Shown here in pieces: positions 13,310 through 26,709 of a DNA stretch of 64,000 nucleotides (its first letter is position 1; each line of letters begins with the position of its first letter). The notes beneath the pieces were generated by a model. That model made no database searches. It was given only the letters and a program-made list of their open reading frames with translations, and was not told the DNA's origin. The position numbers and the translations under genes were made by a program. Source of the stretch: Craterostigma plantagineum (taxonomy: Eukaryota > Streptophyta > Magnoliopsida > Lamiales > Linderniaceae); the NCBI GenBank assembly GCA_027422505.1, contig JAPQWV010001596.1, positions 1 to 64,000 of the forward strand, read 5' to 3'.

Positions 13310-13449
13310 CTTTTAAGAACGTGGATAACCAGAGGGACTCTTCTTCTCTGTGAAAATTGTGAGAACAATCGCTTGAATTTAGAACTCGCAGTAATCTCTT
13401 GTTTGTATCTCAATTGAGTGACGATGCAAATTGCTTGAGATCGTCTCTG

Positions 13450-13459
13450 TTATATATAC
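13450..13459 (-). promoter_or_regulatory. TATA box of HSP101
   Basis: TATATATA on the minus strand, about 140 bp upstream of the proposed 5' UTR donor at 13310. It predicts transcription starting near 13420. Confidence 0.55.
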
Positions 13460-13523
13460 TCTCAGTCTTATGGAGGTGGTGAAGAGTTTTTCACTGAGGT
13501 GTACTGGAGAGTCACAGACGTGT

Positions 13524-13551
13524 CTCGAAACTGCGAACATTCACCTAGAAA
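13524..13551 (-). promoter_or_regulatory. Heat-shock element cluster
   Basis: GAACATTC at 13535-13542 is a perfect GAA-nn-TTC pair. Further GAA modules lie at 13527-13529 and 13548-13550. The cluster sits about 75-100 bp upstream of the HSP101 TATA box, the position expected for heat-shock-factor control. The flanking modules are not in perfect 5-bp register. Confidence 0.55.
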
Positions 13552-14122
13552 CTGCTAGATAAAATAATTCTTAGTTACTTACTTAGAATATATTTTAAAA
13601 AATTGCCAGTAAAATTCGGGACATAGTAACCGTATCTAAAAGCCCAGCCCAAACTATGTACAGTATTTTAACAACTAAAATATTAGTGATTTCTATGAAC
13701 GATAAATACCTTCAATGGTAAAAACAGAAGTCTGAACCAAATTGTCGAACTTGCTCGGATTATTTATTGATTTTTTTTTATTTAAATACGTTCTCAAAAT
13801 TTTTAGAGCTTTAATTCGAATCCAAAACGAACTCGAAATATAAACTTTTCGAGCTCAAGCTTAATATAAAATTTTTCAAACTAACTCTGATCCTACAAAT
13901 GAGTTGAGCTCAGCTCGTGCTCTACTAATTGACATTACTAACCCCAAACTTTAAAAGGTCATACATTCTGTGGATAGTAATAATTATGAATTTCGAAAAT
14001 TTCAGTCATTTTACATATCGATTTGAGCATTCATGCACCTAGGAACTTAAATGTGATAACGAACAAACACCAAAAGATGGAATTTTTCAAAGAAAACGCA
14101 TCAAACCCGTAACTTTTTCGAT
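13552..14122. other. Intergenic region
   Basis: Upstream sequence of HSP101 and downstream sequence of the LEO1 gene. No gene or repeat is recognised. Confidence 0.5.
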
Positions 14123-17100
14123 TCATTCATCATCATCACTGTCATAAACCATTTTCTTACGACGATGGGTCGAAGCTTTCTGTGGAGAGTCATCGTCGTC
14201 CGACTCCATGCCCTTTCTTTTGAGCCTTCCTCCGCCAGAATCCTTCACCTTAGGCTTGGGCTGCTGCTAACAAATGGAAACAAGCAAATGACATACATAC
14301 ATACATACATACATGTGTTTTTTTATATACTACTAATTCGTCTTTATACCAAAAGCATATATGTCTCTCTTACCTCAGCCTCTTCTTCAGAGTCGTCATA
14401 AGCCTCTACTTCTTCCTCCTCCTCTCCACGTTCAAGCTCTTCTTCATCTTCTTCAGCATACTCATTGTGTGCTTCTTCATCAACTCCTTCGTCTTCTTCT
14501 TCCCCTTCAGTTTCGTACTCAGACTCCTCTTCCCTCTCGCTCTCAGAAAACTCCGCGGGCCTTCGCGACGATTTGGAACCTGCTATTGCTGATTTTCGAG
14601 TGATGTCCTTTGACCCCTGAATTCGTTACGTTTTTTAACAGAGGTTAACTGAATTCAAAAAAGAGAGGATGGTCGTATGATGATTCAGATTCACATGCCT
14701 TCTTCGCATTCATTATGCGTTTCTCTGCTCGAGCTTCCATTTCGAGGTCTTCCTCAAAGCGACGGCGAGAACGCCTAGGCTCGTAATAATCCTCATCTTC
14801 GTCCTTCACAAATTTGAGACTCATATCAGTCCATGATGTTAGTAGATGAAAATTACGATATCCTATTATAACACCAAATGCGGGATACAAGTTACAACTT
14901 GTTGTAAGATCATAGCCTTACCTCTTCAAGTGCATCCTCGAGAAAACCAGGAGAGAGTTGACGCTCCCTGCGGATGGTAGGCTGTGTGTATTTACGACTG
15001 ACCTTCTCCTTTTTGCGGCTAAGAAGCTCGTTGGCTTTGATTGATTGATTAGCAGCCTAAAAAAAAGGGAATAATTACAGAGTTGAACTGAGTTCGCTTG
15101 ATTAACTAGGCCAGGAGTGCGTCAGAAGCTAAAGATTCTACCTTCTCTCTTTGCTCCTTTTCCCTCTCAGGGTCAATGTCTGTGATGCAGTTCTTAACTC
15201 TGTACACCTTTTTGTGTCGTGAATCGACAATAGCTGTCAATAAACGATGAGAGTTTGAAGCTAGCGATGAAGGCATGAACCTCATTTTGCTTAAAATTCG
15301 TCCCTGGGATTGGAGAATTCCCTGTGGTAAAAACAGAGGATCAATCGAACAGACATATTAAAAGCCCGAGACATGAAACTTCAGAATCCTGGGATCTAAG
15401 TTGTGTCACCAGTCCCTAAAACAGTGAATTCACGGCTAATATGGACTCTCGGGCCATGTGTTAGCAAATTATATATAAAATAAAACTGGTACTGCTTATG
15501 AAGAGAAGAATGAAAAAACTTACTTTCCCATGTCTAAGGAATAGATGTGCTTGTTCATCTTGAGCATCTTGCTTAGATATATCAAGCACTTCATTTCCAA
15601 TAAGCAACTGAAGGCTTCCATCTGACCATTCCACAAAACGAGCATTGCTTTCAATCTATAAAAGAAATATATGGGTTACTATGCCGGCACAAGAAACAAC
15701 AGCAAATCATACAACCAAAGAATTACGAGATTTAGCTAAATGCACGGGAAGGTCGAGTTACAAATAAACAAGCAAACAGGATGAGTTATTAAAGCAATTC
15801 TTGTCGCTAAAAGGTGGAACAAAAACAAAATAACCGAATTTGCAAGTGTATGCTAGCGCATAGTTATAAATGAACAAAGACCTGATACATTAAAATATAC
15901 TTACAGATATCGTGCCATTGGGTTGTTTTACTTTCCTCCAACGAACAACATTGTTTTCCAGTCGTATCCTCTTTTTGGCTCCAGATTCCTCCGTTACATA
16001 AAAATCCTCCTCCACATATGAGTAGGCTCAAAAGGTTTTGAATCTATGCCCATTATGTTAGAGACTTTGATCATATGCATCTGAAAAATTGATTCCACGG
16101 TAAAACCACAGTCTATAGCGCTGCTTGTAGAGAAGATGCACATGAACACTCAATATTCCAAACAGCAAGTAAAAACAGTACAAGAGTATGCTACCAAAAA
16201 AGTCAAGAGCCATGTTTATTTTCGCGTGATAATGGATATTTCACACACATAGGGTCCATGTAACTTTAATTCAGTTTCAGTCATGGCATGGGAAGGATAC
16301 CTGCTCAGGCTCAGCTGGAGGAGGATATAAAGGAATTTCCAGCTCCAGTGGTGGACCCACAGGTTTCTCCTTGGTTTTAACCTCAGCATGCTCTTCTTCA
16401 GAGTCATATAACGCATATTCCTCAGGTATCATATCGTCTGGCCTCACGTCTCTCTCAAAGTTTTCATCTTCATCCAAGGGAGATCGCTGCATTAGAACAA
16501 GATTCATTAGAAGAAAGCACATCCAGGTAATATATTCTCAGAGAAGAAAACAAAGCAACGGTAATGCAACTTATACTGACATTTTCATCTTCCTCAATCT
16601 GATTTTGAACTCCATGTTGTGCTTCTTCTTCATCATCAGAGTCTCCAAAAACATCATGAATTTCTGGAGCCGATTGTAGATATTGATCTTCTTTCTCATC
16701 ACTAGGCAATCTTCTGCAACAACATCAAGATCAATCTTTTTGAACTCATGCAACTATATGGAACACATTAAAAGATGAAATTGAAAACCACACAAGCATC
16801 ATTGAAGAAATGGGTATCAAATACTTATAAAAGGCAAAATGATTAATCAGATAAATTTCCGGTTGAAAATATAGTAACAGGAGGGATAAGTTCAATTGAC
16901 TTTCTGTTCTAACATGAGATGAGAGAAACATCCAACGAACTGGAATACAGATGCAAGGAAACTTGAGAGATTTAAACTGACTTAAGCAGGATGCAAAAAA
17001 GACAAGGAGAAACAGTTCAGTAAGAAACCTAGGGCTCATGTCCAGATTCACTTCATCTTCCTCGTTAGCAACATAATGGTTTTCATCAGATCTTTCTGAT

Positions 17101-18172
17101 TCACTTTGAACCGCATTGCGTCTGCGACTGGTTACAACATGTTGATCATACTCTTCCTTTTCATCACTCTCAGAGTAGTGCCGTTCGCTAACTTCCTTAT
17201 GCTCATCTGCTTCAACTCCTCGGATGCCTTTATCTATCTCATCTTCACTCTCTTCATTTACAGGATCAAATTCCTGAGCACCATCGCTCTCAATTTCTAC
17301 CTCCCCTTGACCTTCAACCTCACCCTCACCCTCAAATTCAGGTGGTACACCCCCATCATCCTGGGAAGTAACCAATAAGATAATGAATCGAGACACAAGG
17401 AAATAACTACAGACAAACTAAAACACGATTACAGTTAGTGACATAGATTCATTGTCTAATCAACACACATGCAGATATGCCATGATTATAATTCATCTGA
17501 CATCCTCATTATATAAAAAGGAATCTATCAAGTGAATACATCTGACATCTGACTCGAATTGAGATTCCGGGATCAGTGAATCGTACGTACAGAATTCACA
17601 TCATTTTTGCCCACACGAATGGGTTGCGCCAAACCTTTCGGATGAAAGACACGTAAGCAAATTACAATTAAATTGCGGTAAAATCATGGCAGGACCTACA
17701 TTCTTTCACACGTGTCACTTATCCAGAGCGATGCCCCTTCGGATAGCAAGAACTATAACAAATTTAACCTCACCGAAACAAATATGAATTAAAAAAGTAG
17801 ATTCTTGACACATAAAATCCTAATTACAAAACTAATGTACAGCATCAAATCAACCAAATTAAAAGGAAAAAAGCAAGCATATGGACATACATGAAGAGAC
17901 CCAGAGATGGGGTCAATTGCAACCCTAACATAACAAATAATTCATATTTGATATCACATACATCATCAGCCCCCACAAACCGACCTCCAGATATACGAGA
18001 CTCGATCCCCAAACTTACATACAAAATATAAAGAAAAAGTTCATACTGAGGGGTAATCAGGTTGTCGATTAGACTCGTGTTCCGATTCAATTTCTTCTTC
18101 TTCGTCCTCTTCCTCCGATTGATCTCCGAACAAATTCTGCATCATCTGATGCCTCTTCTCTTCTCCCACCAT
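14123..18172 (-). CDS. VIP4: PAF1-complex subunit LEO1 / VIP4
   Basis: LEO1 is part of the RNA polymerase II-associated PAF1 complex, which couples elongation to H3K4 and H2B modification. In Arabidopsis VIP4 loss causes early flowering (family knowledge). The ATG at 18172 begins MVGEEKRHQMMQNLFGDQSE and the N-terminal third is Glu/Asp/Ser rich. The conserved Leo1 core runs from DDMIPEEYALYDSEEEH through PLELEIPLYPPPAEPEQ, SNIMGIDSKPFEP (about 16050), VRWSDGSLQLLIGNEVL (about 15640) and LVDSRHKKVYRVKNCI (about 15230). A second acidic region near 14540-14400 precedes the terminal MVYDSDDDE and the TGA at 14123-14125. About ten introns are present. Indels break several exons, for example near 16020 in the SKPFEP exon. 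A short ACAT microsatellite lies in an intron. Confidence 0.92.
14291..14314. repeat. (ACAT)6 microsatellite
   Basis: Six tandem ACAT units within an intron of the LEO1 gene. Confidence 0.9.
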
Positions 18173-19227
18173 CCTTTGATTTGGTTTGCGCTCTATCAAA
18201 TCGAAGTATCGGATGGGGCAAATGGCTCAAGAACGCCAGAGAGCTCTGTGTCTTAGGTGCTGTGTAGCAGTAAAACGGAAATAATCACACTATTTACGTT
18301 TCGGCTTTCCACCACCCCATATTTGTAATTATTTCCATTATAGCCCCTTTTTAATTTCTTTTCTAGGCCCCCAAAGTCTCATTAATTTAAGAGGCAACCC
18401 AACTTTTTCAGATTTGACACCTCCAAGCCTCAGCTGCGGTCCGAGCCTGAGCCTAAACCTTTGGCTCCCCCAATGTCGTTGAAAACTTCGCAACATCTCT
18501 CCATTTATCTCACACACAACCATTATTTACTTCTTCTTGGCTCGCCATTGCAAACCCTAGCTGAGATGATCGATTATCATATCCAGATTTTACATGGCCT
18601 TTAACAGTGTAAGACTCGCATCAAAACTTTTCTTTTCCAGATTCGTCTTCTGATTTTTTTTGGGATTTATTTATGGTATTTTGAGGGATTGAGGTATCCT
18701 GTGATAGTTATGCAACTTCTTCTTTTTCGTTATTGTGGTGCGTATATAATACTTCGAGATGAATTAGGCAGGTGTTGTATTCCATGACTTCATTTTATGT
18801 TCTGGTTCGTGGTTTAGCTGAATTTGGACTAGCATTCTAGTTGGAATTTGGAATTTTGCTGTTAGTTAGTTTACGTTGTCGAATGTCGAGGAAGATCAAT
18901 TGTAGCATTTTACATTTATCAGTTATCTGGTGGATTGCTGCTGTGTAGAGGAAAATCTTCCCTATAAGCTGTACTCTATCTTAAGAAATAAAATAAAACC
19001 CCATTTTCAGTGGAAGCTAACAGTTCATCTTCATGTCCTGTAATGCTCATGTCATGTTATTCTTTTAGGGTACTGGATTGGATATAAGATTACTGCTGAA
19101 TGTAGAGTTGCGAGAAGTTTCATTTGCTCAAAGTTCTTCTGAGATCATGGGGATGATTTAAAGAGTGGACAAGTGATCAGGTTATTTCCTTCATCATAGT
19201 ACCTGAAATATCCGGAGCCAACCATCT
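18173..19227. promoter_or_regulatory. Divergent promoter region, LEO1 / Q-rich gene
   Basis: The two genes are transcribed away from each other here. The part near 18173-18300 is the LEO1 leader. From about 18540 the plus strand carries the likely 5' UTR and 5' UTR introns of the downstream gene, ending with CATCTATG at its start. I cannot place the transcription starts. Confidence 0.45.
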
Positions 19228-22200
19228 ATGCCTGGGAACGAACTCGGAGATGGGGTTCGTAATTTCTTCGTGCAAGATAATCCTTTTCAGGGACAACAAC
19301 AATCACAAGTAGCTGAAGGGAACTGGCCTGTTCTAAACAGCAGTTTTCCTGGTGGCGCAGGTATTGCATGATCTTAAATGATTAACTGTTTAACCTGATT
19401 GCTTTGTCTTTTTCTTTTCATGGTTCGTTTTTCCTTCTGTGAGGAATTGAAATTGTACTTACAAACCTTTGTACTGCACTACTACTTATCACATTTGATC
19501 ATGTGAAAAATCTTAAGAACTCTGATAATCATGTGTGAATACAGGTAATGGAGAGTATCCTTTCTTCTTGACTCATGGTTCTGTGAATGGTTCAGACGAA
19601 CAGCCCATTGTGAATGGTTTTTGTACGGTAATCAGTCTCCCCAGACAACGCAGAATGCAGCTAATTCCGATCAGCATCATTTTACATCCTTACGAGGCTT
19701 TTCCTTTCACGAGTTACAGCAACGTGGCCCTGATCATGTAGCGAGTGCTTCAGTTTCTTCAGAAGCATCTGCATCTCATGTGAGTTTCGATCTTTTTGGT
19801 GGTCATCAGGCGGGCCACCAGCAATCAAATATGCCACATTTTTTGCAGCCTCGGCAGTCTGGAATCAATGACATGCCACGACTACTACAACAGCAGCTTA
19901 TGATCAAGAAATTGCAAGAACAAGAACTTCAAAGTCAGCAGCTCGCGTCCAGGCAAGATTACTCGAATCGTGCCACCTCAAATTCAAATAATCTTCAAAA
20001 TCCTCGAGACATGCAAGGTTCTTCTAATGGACTTGCATTTCAGCTAAACAATGGGCAGTCTCTGCGCTCTGTAAATTTGCTACCACAGCAATTCGATCAA
20101 TCTCTTTACGGTTTTCCTGTTTCCAATTCTAAGGGTTTACCTGAGACCCAGTATCCACAAATGATGGCTGAAAGATATTTAATGCCTCAGCCTCAACCTA
20201 CAGTTGCTAGCATTAGTTCTCTTCATGGTAATCAAAGAAATTCATTGGCTGATCGTGTTGGTGTCCGGGTGGTCCGGATGATGAATCTTCTATTCTTAGA
20301 CACGATTTTCGCAATCAAAACAAAGTTGAAGTTGCATCAAAGCAATCAGTTAATATGGGCATGAAAAGTCGGGTTGTCCATCAACGCATAAACTCCTCGT
20401 CAAGGCATGTTGCGCAGGAGACCTTCGGAGGAAAACAACAGTTCAATCATTCAGAGAGCTCATGTTCTACATCAACTGGCCAATATTCGTCTCCGAAGAA
20501 CGAATCTGCCCTTGATCCTGAAGAGGAAAAGATTTTGTTCGGTTCTGATGATAACATATGGGCTGCCTTTGGGAATGTGCACCACAGTAGTGGGGAACCT
20601 GGTAAAATGACTGATAACGGTGGGTTGTTTGATGGCTTACCTTCCATCCAAAGTGGTAGCTGGAGTGCACTTATGCAATCAGCGGTTGCTGAAGCATCTA
20701 GCAGTGATGCTATTCTACAGGTGCAAAACAGTGTAAAGTTTCATAATAATGACCATGGGAATTCTGCTAGACAGATCTCTTCAACGCACAATGAGAGAGC
20801 TGAAAAGGTATCTTCGTCTGAAAATAATATGCGAGTGCAAGCGACATTGAATTCTGGATCTTTTACGGCTGATAACATTAACACAGCCAACACAATGGTA
20901 TTCAATCGGCCGGGCATTGAAATTCAAGAAACTGGTCATGGCGTCCACTCGGAGACCTCTCCTAATTTTGTCCAGCCTTTGCATGAGGATAGGTATCGTT
21001 TCTGCAGTAGTCCTTCAAAAACATCAGTTACCTCACAGCATCACATTCCTCCTGAAAGAGACACTAAAATAATGATGTCTGGGCAGACTACAACTAGGAT
21101 TCAGGACAGTTGGAACGGTATGGCAGCAAAGCCACCTGGCATGGACGGGTTCAGCAATCATGATTCGCAACGGCTGAAGCAATTTTCCCAGAATACCCAA
21201 GATCGACAGAACATGCTTGAATTTTTTCGTAAGGTGACCAGACAAAGGACCATGCTGGTATGATGCAGATAAGGCTTTCCAAAGACAACGCACAGTCTCA
21301 GCCATCTGATTCCAAGAATTCTCGCCTCCAAAGTCAGTCTTCTGGATCTCAAGGATTTGGATTGCATCTTGGTCCTCCTTCGCAGTGGATGGAAATTTGG
21401 AAAATAGTAAAGCCAGACCTTCAATTCCATTTCCTACTGTTGATGAATCTGCAACAATGGAGAATGGTGGAAGTGAGAACTCTTTGCATAAGATGTCTGG
21501 AAATGTTTCTTCGCGTGTCATTTCTGATATTCCTAGCTCGAAAAGCCATCTGAATGATAAAAAATCAGCTACACCAGGTATAAAAAAGTCAGTAAATCTG
21601 TTCAATGACCCTTTCAAGGGAAATTCTTCACGCAATATCCTAAGAGGATCCATTGAAACTTGTTCGCCAGACGTTTCTACCAGTAATCGACAAGATAGTC
21701 TTGCTGCTTCCAATATTCCTGAACAAAGTGTGAAGAATGATTTTCGAGAGGAAATCCCATCTTCAACTGTGCCAATGAAGGATTTGGAGGGAACTCTACA
21801 TCATTTTTCCATGCCAGGTAGTTCGCAACAGAGGGATGCAACAATGCAGTTCAACATATGGTCCAATGCCCCGATGCATCATAACAGTGGACAGCGTCAA
21901 ATGGTTACTTCTCAAAATTCAGATTCACAGTACCATAATGTTTTAGAATCTAGTTCTTCTCCAATGCAACGTTCGGAAGAGTGTAAGTCTAAGGAAAGCT
22001 TTAGCCATCAGTCAGAATCAGTCAGCACTGACCGTGTTCCAAAGTTCGAAGTATCAAAAGAAAAAGAATCCCACATGCAGAATCACTTGCAAAGTTCACC
22101 TTCCAATTCAACTTCAGTTCTCAAGGAAATTGAAGACTTTGGTCGATATTTAAGACCTAATAGTTTCTCCGATCAAGCTTATTCTTGCCAAAACAAACTC

Positions 22201-23822
22201 AAGTCTTAAAAGAAAATTATGGGAACTCGAAGATAACAGACAGACCAGATAATCTTGCAGATGCTACATCAGCTTCTGTGGACTCCAAGGTGATTAGCTC
22301 TTCTGAGCCTGTTTATATTAAGCCAATAAGTATTCCCCAACGTGAAAGCATAACCTCCCAAAAGGACTCGGGGCTTAATCTTAGTGTTCTCCATAGTCAC
22401 ACGCATGGTGATTCTGCAACTTTTTCTATTCATCAAGTTAGTCCTCAGATAGCACCATTATCGTTTGGTGGACATGAAAGCTCAAAAGCGGGCAAATATG
22501 TAATGCAAAAAAATAAGCCAGGTCAAAAATGAAGAACCTCCTCCTCCTCTCGGGAAGTCTAGCATTGTTTCAAATGCACTGAGTTCGGAAGAAATGGAAA
22601 CTGATGCTACTCTGGGTGCATCTGTAGTCAATCATCATTGCTCTTCTAGTTTACCACAGGTGAATGCCACTGGTCAGAATTTTGTGACTCTGCAACAGAA
22701 GAAACGTAAGAGTGCTACGTTGGAACCTCAACCCTGGCATAAAGAAATATCTGATGATTCGCGTTTTCTTGGGATTCTCAGGTTGTTGTTCAATACCTTT
22801 TTTTTTTTCCTTTTCTTCGTATTGCTCTTTTTATTCTTTTTTATGCTAAAGTTAGTTTCTAATCTGCATCTATCTTTACTAAGTGCAGCATGGCTGAACC
22901 AGACTCATCTAAAACAGCAACTAGGGTCAGTGCAAAAGCATAATAGATTTGTTTTGCTCGCTTGGTATCCTTCATACGTCAGTTGGATAATACTTTCTCC
23001 TTGTTAAGATTTGTTTTCTCGAATGGCAGTTAAATGGGATCGCTGAAACAACAGAGGATGTAAATCAAGTGCTTAGATCCAAACAAAGGCTTATTATGTC
23101 ATCCCATCTTATGAAGCAACTGATACCGTCTCCACCACCATCGATACCTCTCTCCATGAATGCCAGTATTAGCTATGATATTATCGCTTATTCTCTATCC
23201 CGGAGAGCACTTGGTGATGCATGTCATGCAGTCTCTTACGCAAATAATCTGAAAGGGCTCGTAGTAGCGCAAATCTGTAAGCATATATTCAGTGTCAATA
23301 ATTAATATCAGACAAGTCATTAGCAATAATGGGTATACCATTATCTCCGTTCTTACTCTAGACCTTCAGAGAAGAGAAAGTCACCAATGAAAGCCAGTGC
23401 TCAAGGTTATGAAAACGCTGCTAAGGAGCTAGTTGGAAAAGTCACAAAGCTAGAAAATGATTTCTCGAGGTTGATTATCTAAACCTTGAGTTGACTGCTG
23501 TATACCGTGTTTTGTTTCTCTGAATTTAGATTCGATAGACTGGCTATGCTTTCTCTATAATAGCTAAGTGTTCTTTTCAATCTTTGATACGTCACAGGCT
23601 AGAGAAGAGTGCATCGCTATTAGACCTGAGATTAGAATGCCAAGAGGTGGATAAGTTCTCCACCATCAATCGCTTTGCAAGGTTCCATGGCCGAGGACAA
23701 AATGGCAGTTCCACCACAGCTAATGCAAATTCAAGCACATACAAATTCTCTGCTCAGAGATATGTAATTCCCGCCGCCATGCCAGAAATCTCCCCGACAC
23801 GGTAAATTGCTTGCAGCTATAG
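19228..23822 (+). CDS. Large Gln/Ser-rich protein, dentin sialophosphoprotein-like (At5g07980 family)
   Basis: The start MPGNELGDGVRNFFVQDNPF and the end QRYV...AAMPRNLPDTVNCLQL (after a one-base correction near 23788) match both termini of the plant family represented by At5g07980. Function is unknown; the composition suggests a nuclear protein. Landmarks include LDPEEEKILFGSDDNIW and SGSWSALMQSAVAEASSSD near 20520-20700. Later ones are SGSQGFGLHLGPPSQ near 21340, KKRKSATLEPQPWHKEI near 22700, and a C-terminal block with RLIMSSHLMKQLIPSPPPS and ALGDACHAVSYANN near 23090-23250. At least five introns are inferred. Frame breaks near 19620, 20265, 21245, 21400, 22195 and 22530 are indel-like. 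Usual length is over 1,000 residues, consistent with the span. Confidence 0.85.
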
Positions 23823-24155
23823 CAACGAAAAGATCGATTTTGAGCTGTTCTTGTTTTTTCAACTGCGTCGCCAAGAATCACAAATATTTTCCACTAGCGG
23901 AGAATTGGGTTTCCATAATATTGCTTTTTTCCACGGGAAGTTCGTCTTTTTTTTTTCCTTCAAAAGAACGTCGAATGAATATCTCGTGCATTTCATTCTT
24001 CTAGGGTCTTGACCCATATGGACACTGTATAGTATGTGTAATCTTTTTTTTCATTTTTAATTTTTTCGAAAATGGAAAATGATGTTGTACTACTGTAATC
24101 ACCCTAGTTTTATGTATTACTTAGACAATCTTAGTTGTATGTATGGGTACACTCA
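23823..24155. other. Convergent 3' region
   Basis: 3' UTRs of the Q-rich gene and the PPR gene. T-rich, with no separate feature. Confidence 0.5.
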
Positions 24156-25648
24156 TCATCGCTTGTATGGCTGAAGATGATACTCGTTAAACTCCGAACC
24201 AAAGCATATCGATTCCTCGTCGAGCTTCTTCTTCAACCTTCTCCAAGTCCTCAGCATATCGGCCTGAATCAAACCCCTATACAAAGTCTCGAAGGTAATC
24301 TTCTGAGGAAGAAATCCCTTTTCGATCATCTCCACGAAAAACTCGCACGCCTTTTGCCACTTCCTTCTCTCGCACAGACTATGAACCAAAACCGTGTAAG
24401 AATCCAAATCTGGGCCAACGCCGTTCGCCTTCATATCGTCCCAAATCTCCCAAGCATGTCCCATTTTACCCTGTTTCAGGAACATCTGCAGCAATATGTT
24501 GTAAGTACGCATATTCGGCGACAGCAAAGAACTCTCCTCCTTCATCCTTCTGTACATTCTCAACGCACTTTCTGCATCTTCCTGCCTCTGTACTCCTTGA
24601 AAAAGCAGTTATACGTTTCTGCGCTGGGGCTAATCTCATTACGAACCATCTCATTCAACAACTCTTCGGCGTCATCCATCCTTCCACAAGAACAAAGACA
24701 TTTCACGACCGAAGTATAAGTCACCACGCTCGGGCAAATCCCCTTCTCTTTCATCATCGATAGCTTGTCAAGACACAGCTGAGGCTTGTGCGCACGACTA
24801 TACACGTGGAGCAAAACAGAGTAACTCACAACATCAGGCTCCAATCCTCTGTCTCGCATCTCGTCCAATAGCTTCTCAGCTTCCCTTATCACGCTCTCAA
24901 ATCTGCCCTCGGGATGTAAGCTAGCTCGCCTACAAATCCCATTTAACAACACGTTATAAGTAACGACATTCGCCTCAAAACCTCTGACCAACATCTCTCC
25001 AAGAAACTTCTTACCCGTCTCAACCCTCCCAATCTTACACCACCCGTAAATCAGAACAGTATACATCTTAACATCTACGTCCAACCTATACTTTTCCCTG
25101 TTAAAAACCTCAACAGCAACCTTAACGTATCCGTACTTACAAAGGGTATCCAATAAGTAAGTCACGTGAAAACCAAACCTCGAGGGTGCAAATACCTCAT
25201 CCCCGAGAAAAACTCCCATGTCGTAGAAGGCCCTCACTGCGCTCCTCGTCCTCCCCGAGGCAACCAAACGCCTGATCAAGATGTAAAACGTGGTGAAATC
25301 GGGCCTCGATTCGCTGCTCCCACCGCCGTCCATCTTCAAAATTAGCTGCCACGCAACGTCGAATTGGCGTACTCTGCCCAAGATATCGATCATGATGTTG
25401 TAGGCCACGGTGTCGAGGGCGAAAGAGGGACGGCGGGACTCTGAATACTTGAAGAATGCGAGGGCGATTTTGGAATTTTGGGCCAAACGGAGGAGGGTTT
25501 GGTGCACCAAAGGGGCTGATAGGGAAATGCCGCTGAGCTGAAGCGAAGACTCCATGTGGTGGAAAGGATTGTGATGGGTGGATATGATCTGTGAGAGCCT
25601 GTCGGCGTCGGGAGAGTGGTGGACACGTGGCAGATAGGGTTTTTCCAT
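24156..25648 (-). CDS. Pentatricopeptide repeat protein, P class
   Basis: Intronless, about 495 codons from the ATG at 25648, as is usual for plant PPR genes. Successive 35-residue repeats are visible: VAYNIMIDILGRVRQFDVAW, DFTTFYILIRRLVASGRTR, KMYTVLIYGWCKIGRVETG, VTYNVLLNGICRRASLHPEG, VVSYSVLLHVYSRAHKPQLC, VTYTSVVKCLCSCGRMDDAE, RTYNILLQMFLKQGKMGHAW and DSYTVLVHSLCERRKWQKA. It resembles organelle proteins such as At2g13420 and would bind organellar RNA sequence-specifically; the RNA target is unknown. There is no E or DYW editing domain. One frame break near 24575-24590 (EYRGR / DAESALRMYRRMK) is a single-base indel. Confidence 0.92.
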
Positions 25649-26336
25649 GATGATTCTTCGTGGGGAATCTCATTCTCAAAGCATGCTCGTCTTGTTCTGG
25701 GACGAACTGTTTGTCACAAAACCCAGTGTCAGGATTAAATGAGACGCGAGTTCCTTCAAAGAAAACATCTTTTTTTTTCAAGACAAATCCTTTTTTCCAT
25801 TCAACGAACGGCCCAGGTAAGAATCGTATAAAAAGCATGATGAAGAATACAAGTGACGTTCCTCGCAAAAGAGTAGCCTTTAAGGGAGAGAATGTGAACA
25901 GAGCGAGCTAACCGTGATGGATTGACTAAAGCTTCGGAATTGTTAAGGCGAGCGATGATCCTCAGCGATGACGACAACCCTCCGAGTGATGTCTGCATCT
26001 TGTCGATCATTTCCTTTGCTAGTAAACAAACACCCACCAACTGTTCGTAAAAATGCTCAGATACTTTTCCCTCCTCTACTCTCCTCTCCTTTTCCCGCCG
26101 TCTTCGGTTACATAGCACTATTTGGGCCTTGGCCCATTTTAACGGCCCAATAGCGTCTCCCGGCCCAACTAGTGAATCAAGACGTCTTCTTTATCAGTAG
26201 TTCCCATGCATCCCACCTATATATTTCGTTGTTGAATCAAACCAAACATCGCAGTAGCTTCATATATATCATTGTTAGTAGTTGTTCGCAGACTCTTTCG
26301 TCGTCGCCGAGCTTTTTCCATCGACGAAGAAATACC
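25649..26336. other. Divergent intergenic region
   Basis: Lies between the PPR start (minus) and the Transposase_24-like gene (plus). Apart from the promoter motifs at 26121-26168 I see no feature. The reading frames here are shadows or chance. Confidence 0.45.
26121..26168. promoter_or_regulatory. Cluster of GGCCCA (site II) elements
   Basis: Four GGGCC/GGCCCA motifs in under 50 bases, the TCP-bound site II type common in promoters of plant translation and organelle genes. It lies between the divergent PPR and Transposase_24-like genes and could serve either. Confidence 0.5.
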
Positions 26337-26364
26337 ATGGTTTTGTTTTCCGAAACGTCAGGTA

Positions 26365-26383
26365 CTCTCTCTCTCTCTCTCTC
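26365..26383. repeat. (CT)n microsatellite
   Basis: Dinucleotide run just inside a putative first intron, after the short reading frame starting at 26337. Confidence 0.85.
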
Positions 26384-26709
26384 CTCTTTGATTTCGTTCA
26401 CCAAGTCAGCAATACACCTGCCGACTAGTTACCGACTACTCTTCGCTAGACGGAAGCAAAAAATTTCAGAAACGTTTAAATCCCAAGCCCAAAATCACTT
26501 AACCCCTACCTTCAATTCAATCGATAACCAAAGCTCATCCCTGTGCTCAGCCGTCTTCTCCTTGGCCGTCGCTCGCTGCTCCTCCCTCGCCCCCCCGTCC
26601 CAGCTAGTCTTTCGCTGTTAGTTGATATATCCCTCGTATGTTATGTTTGTAAAACTTCGACCATTACAGTATGTTATGTAATTGTTGCCCTTTACAGATT
26701 TGTTGAGAA

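Noticed and set aside
16746..17396. Single 216-residue protein on the minus strand
   Set aside because: Only its central acidic part is a LEO1 exon. Its hydrophobic ends are intron sequence read through.
21033..21713. 226-residue minus-strand frame
   Set aside because: Antisense shadow of the Q-rich gene, whose plus-strand frame carries family motifs over the same bases.
25197..25868. 223-residue minus-strand frame overlapping the PPR gene
   Set aside because: It overlaps the PPR repeats in another frame and has a His/Pro/Arg-rich shadow-like composition.
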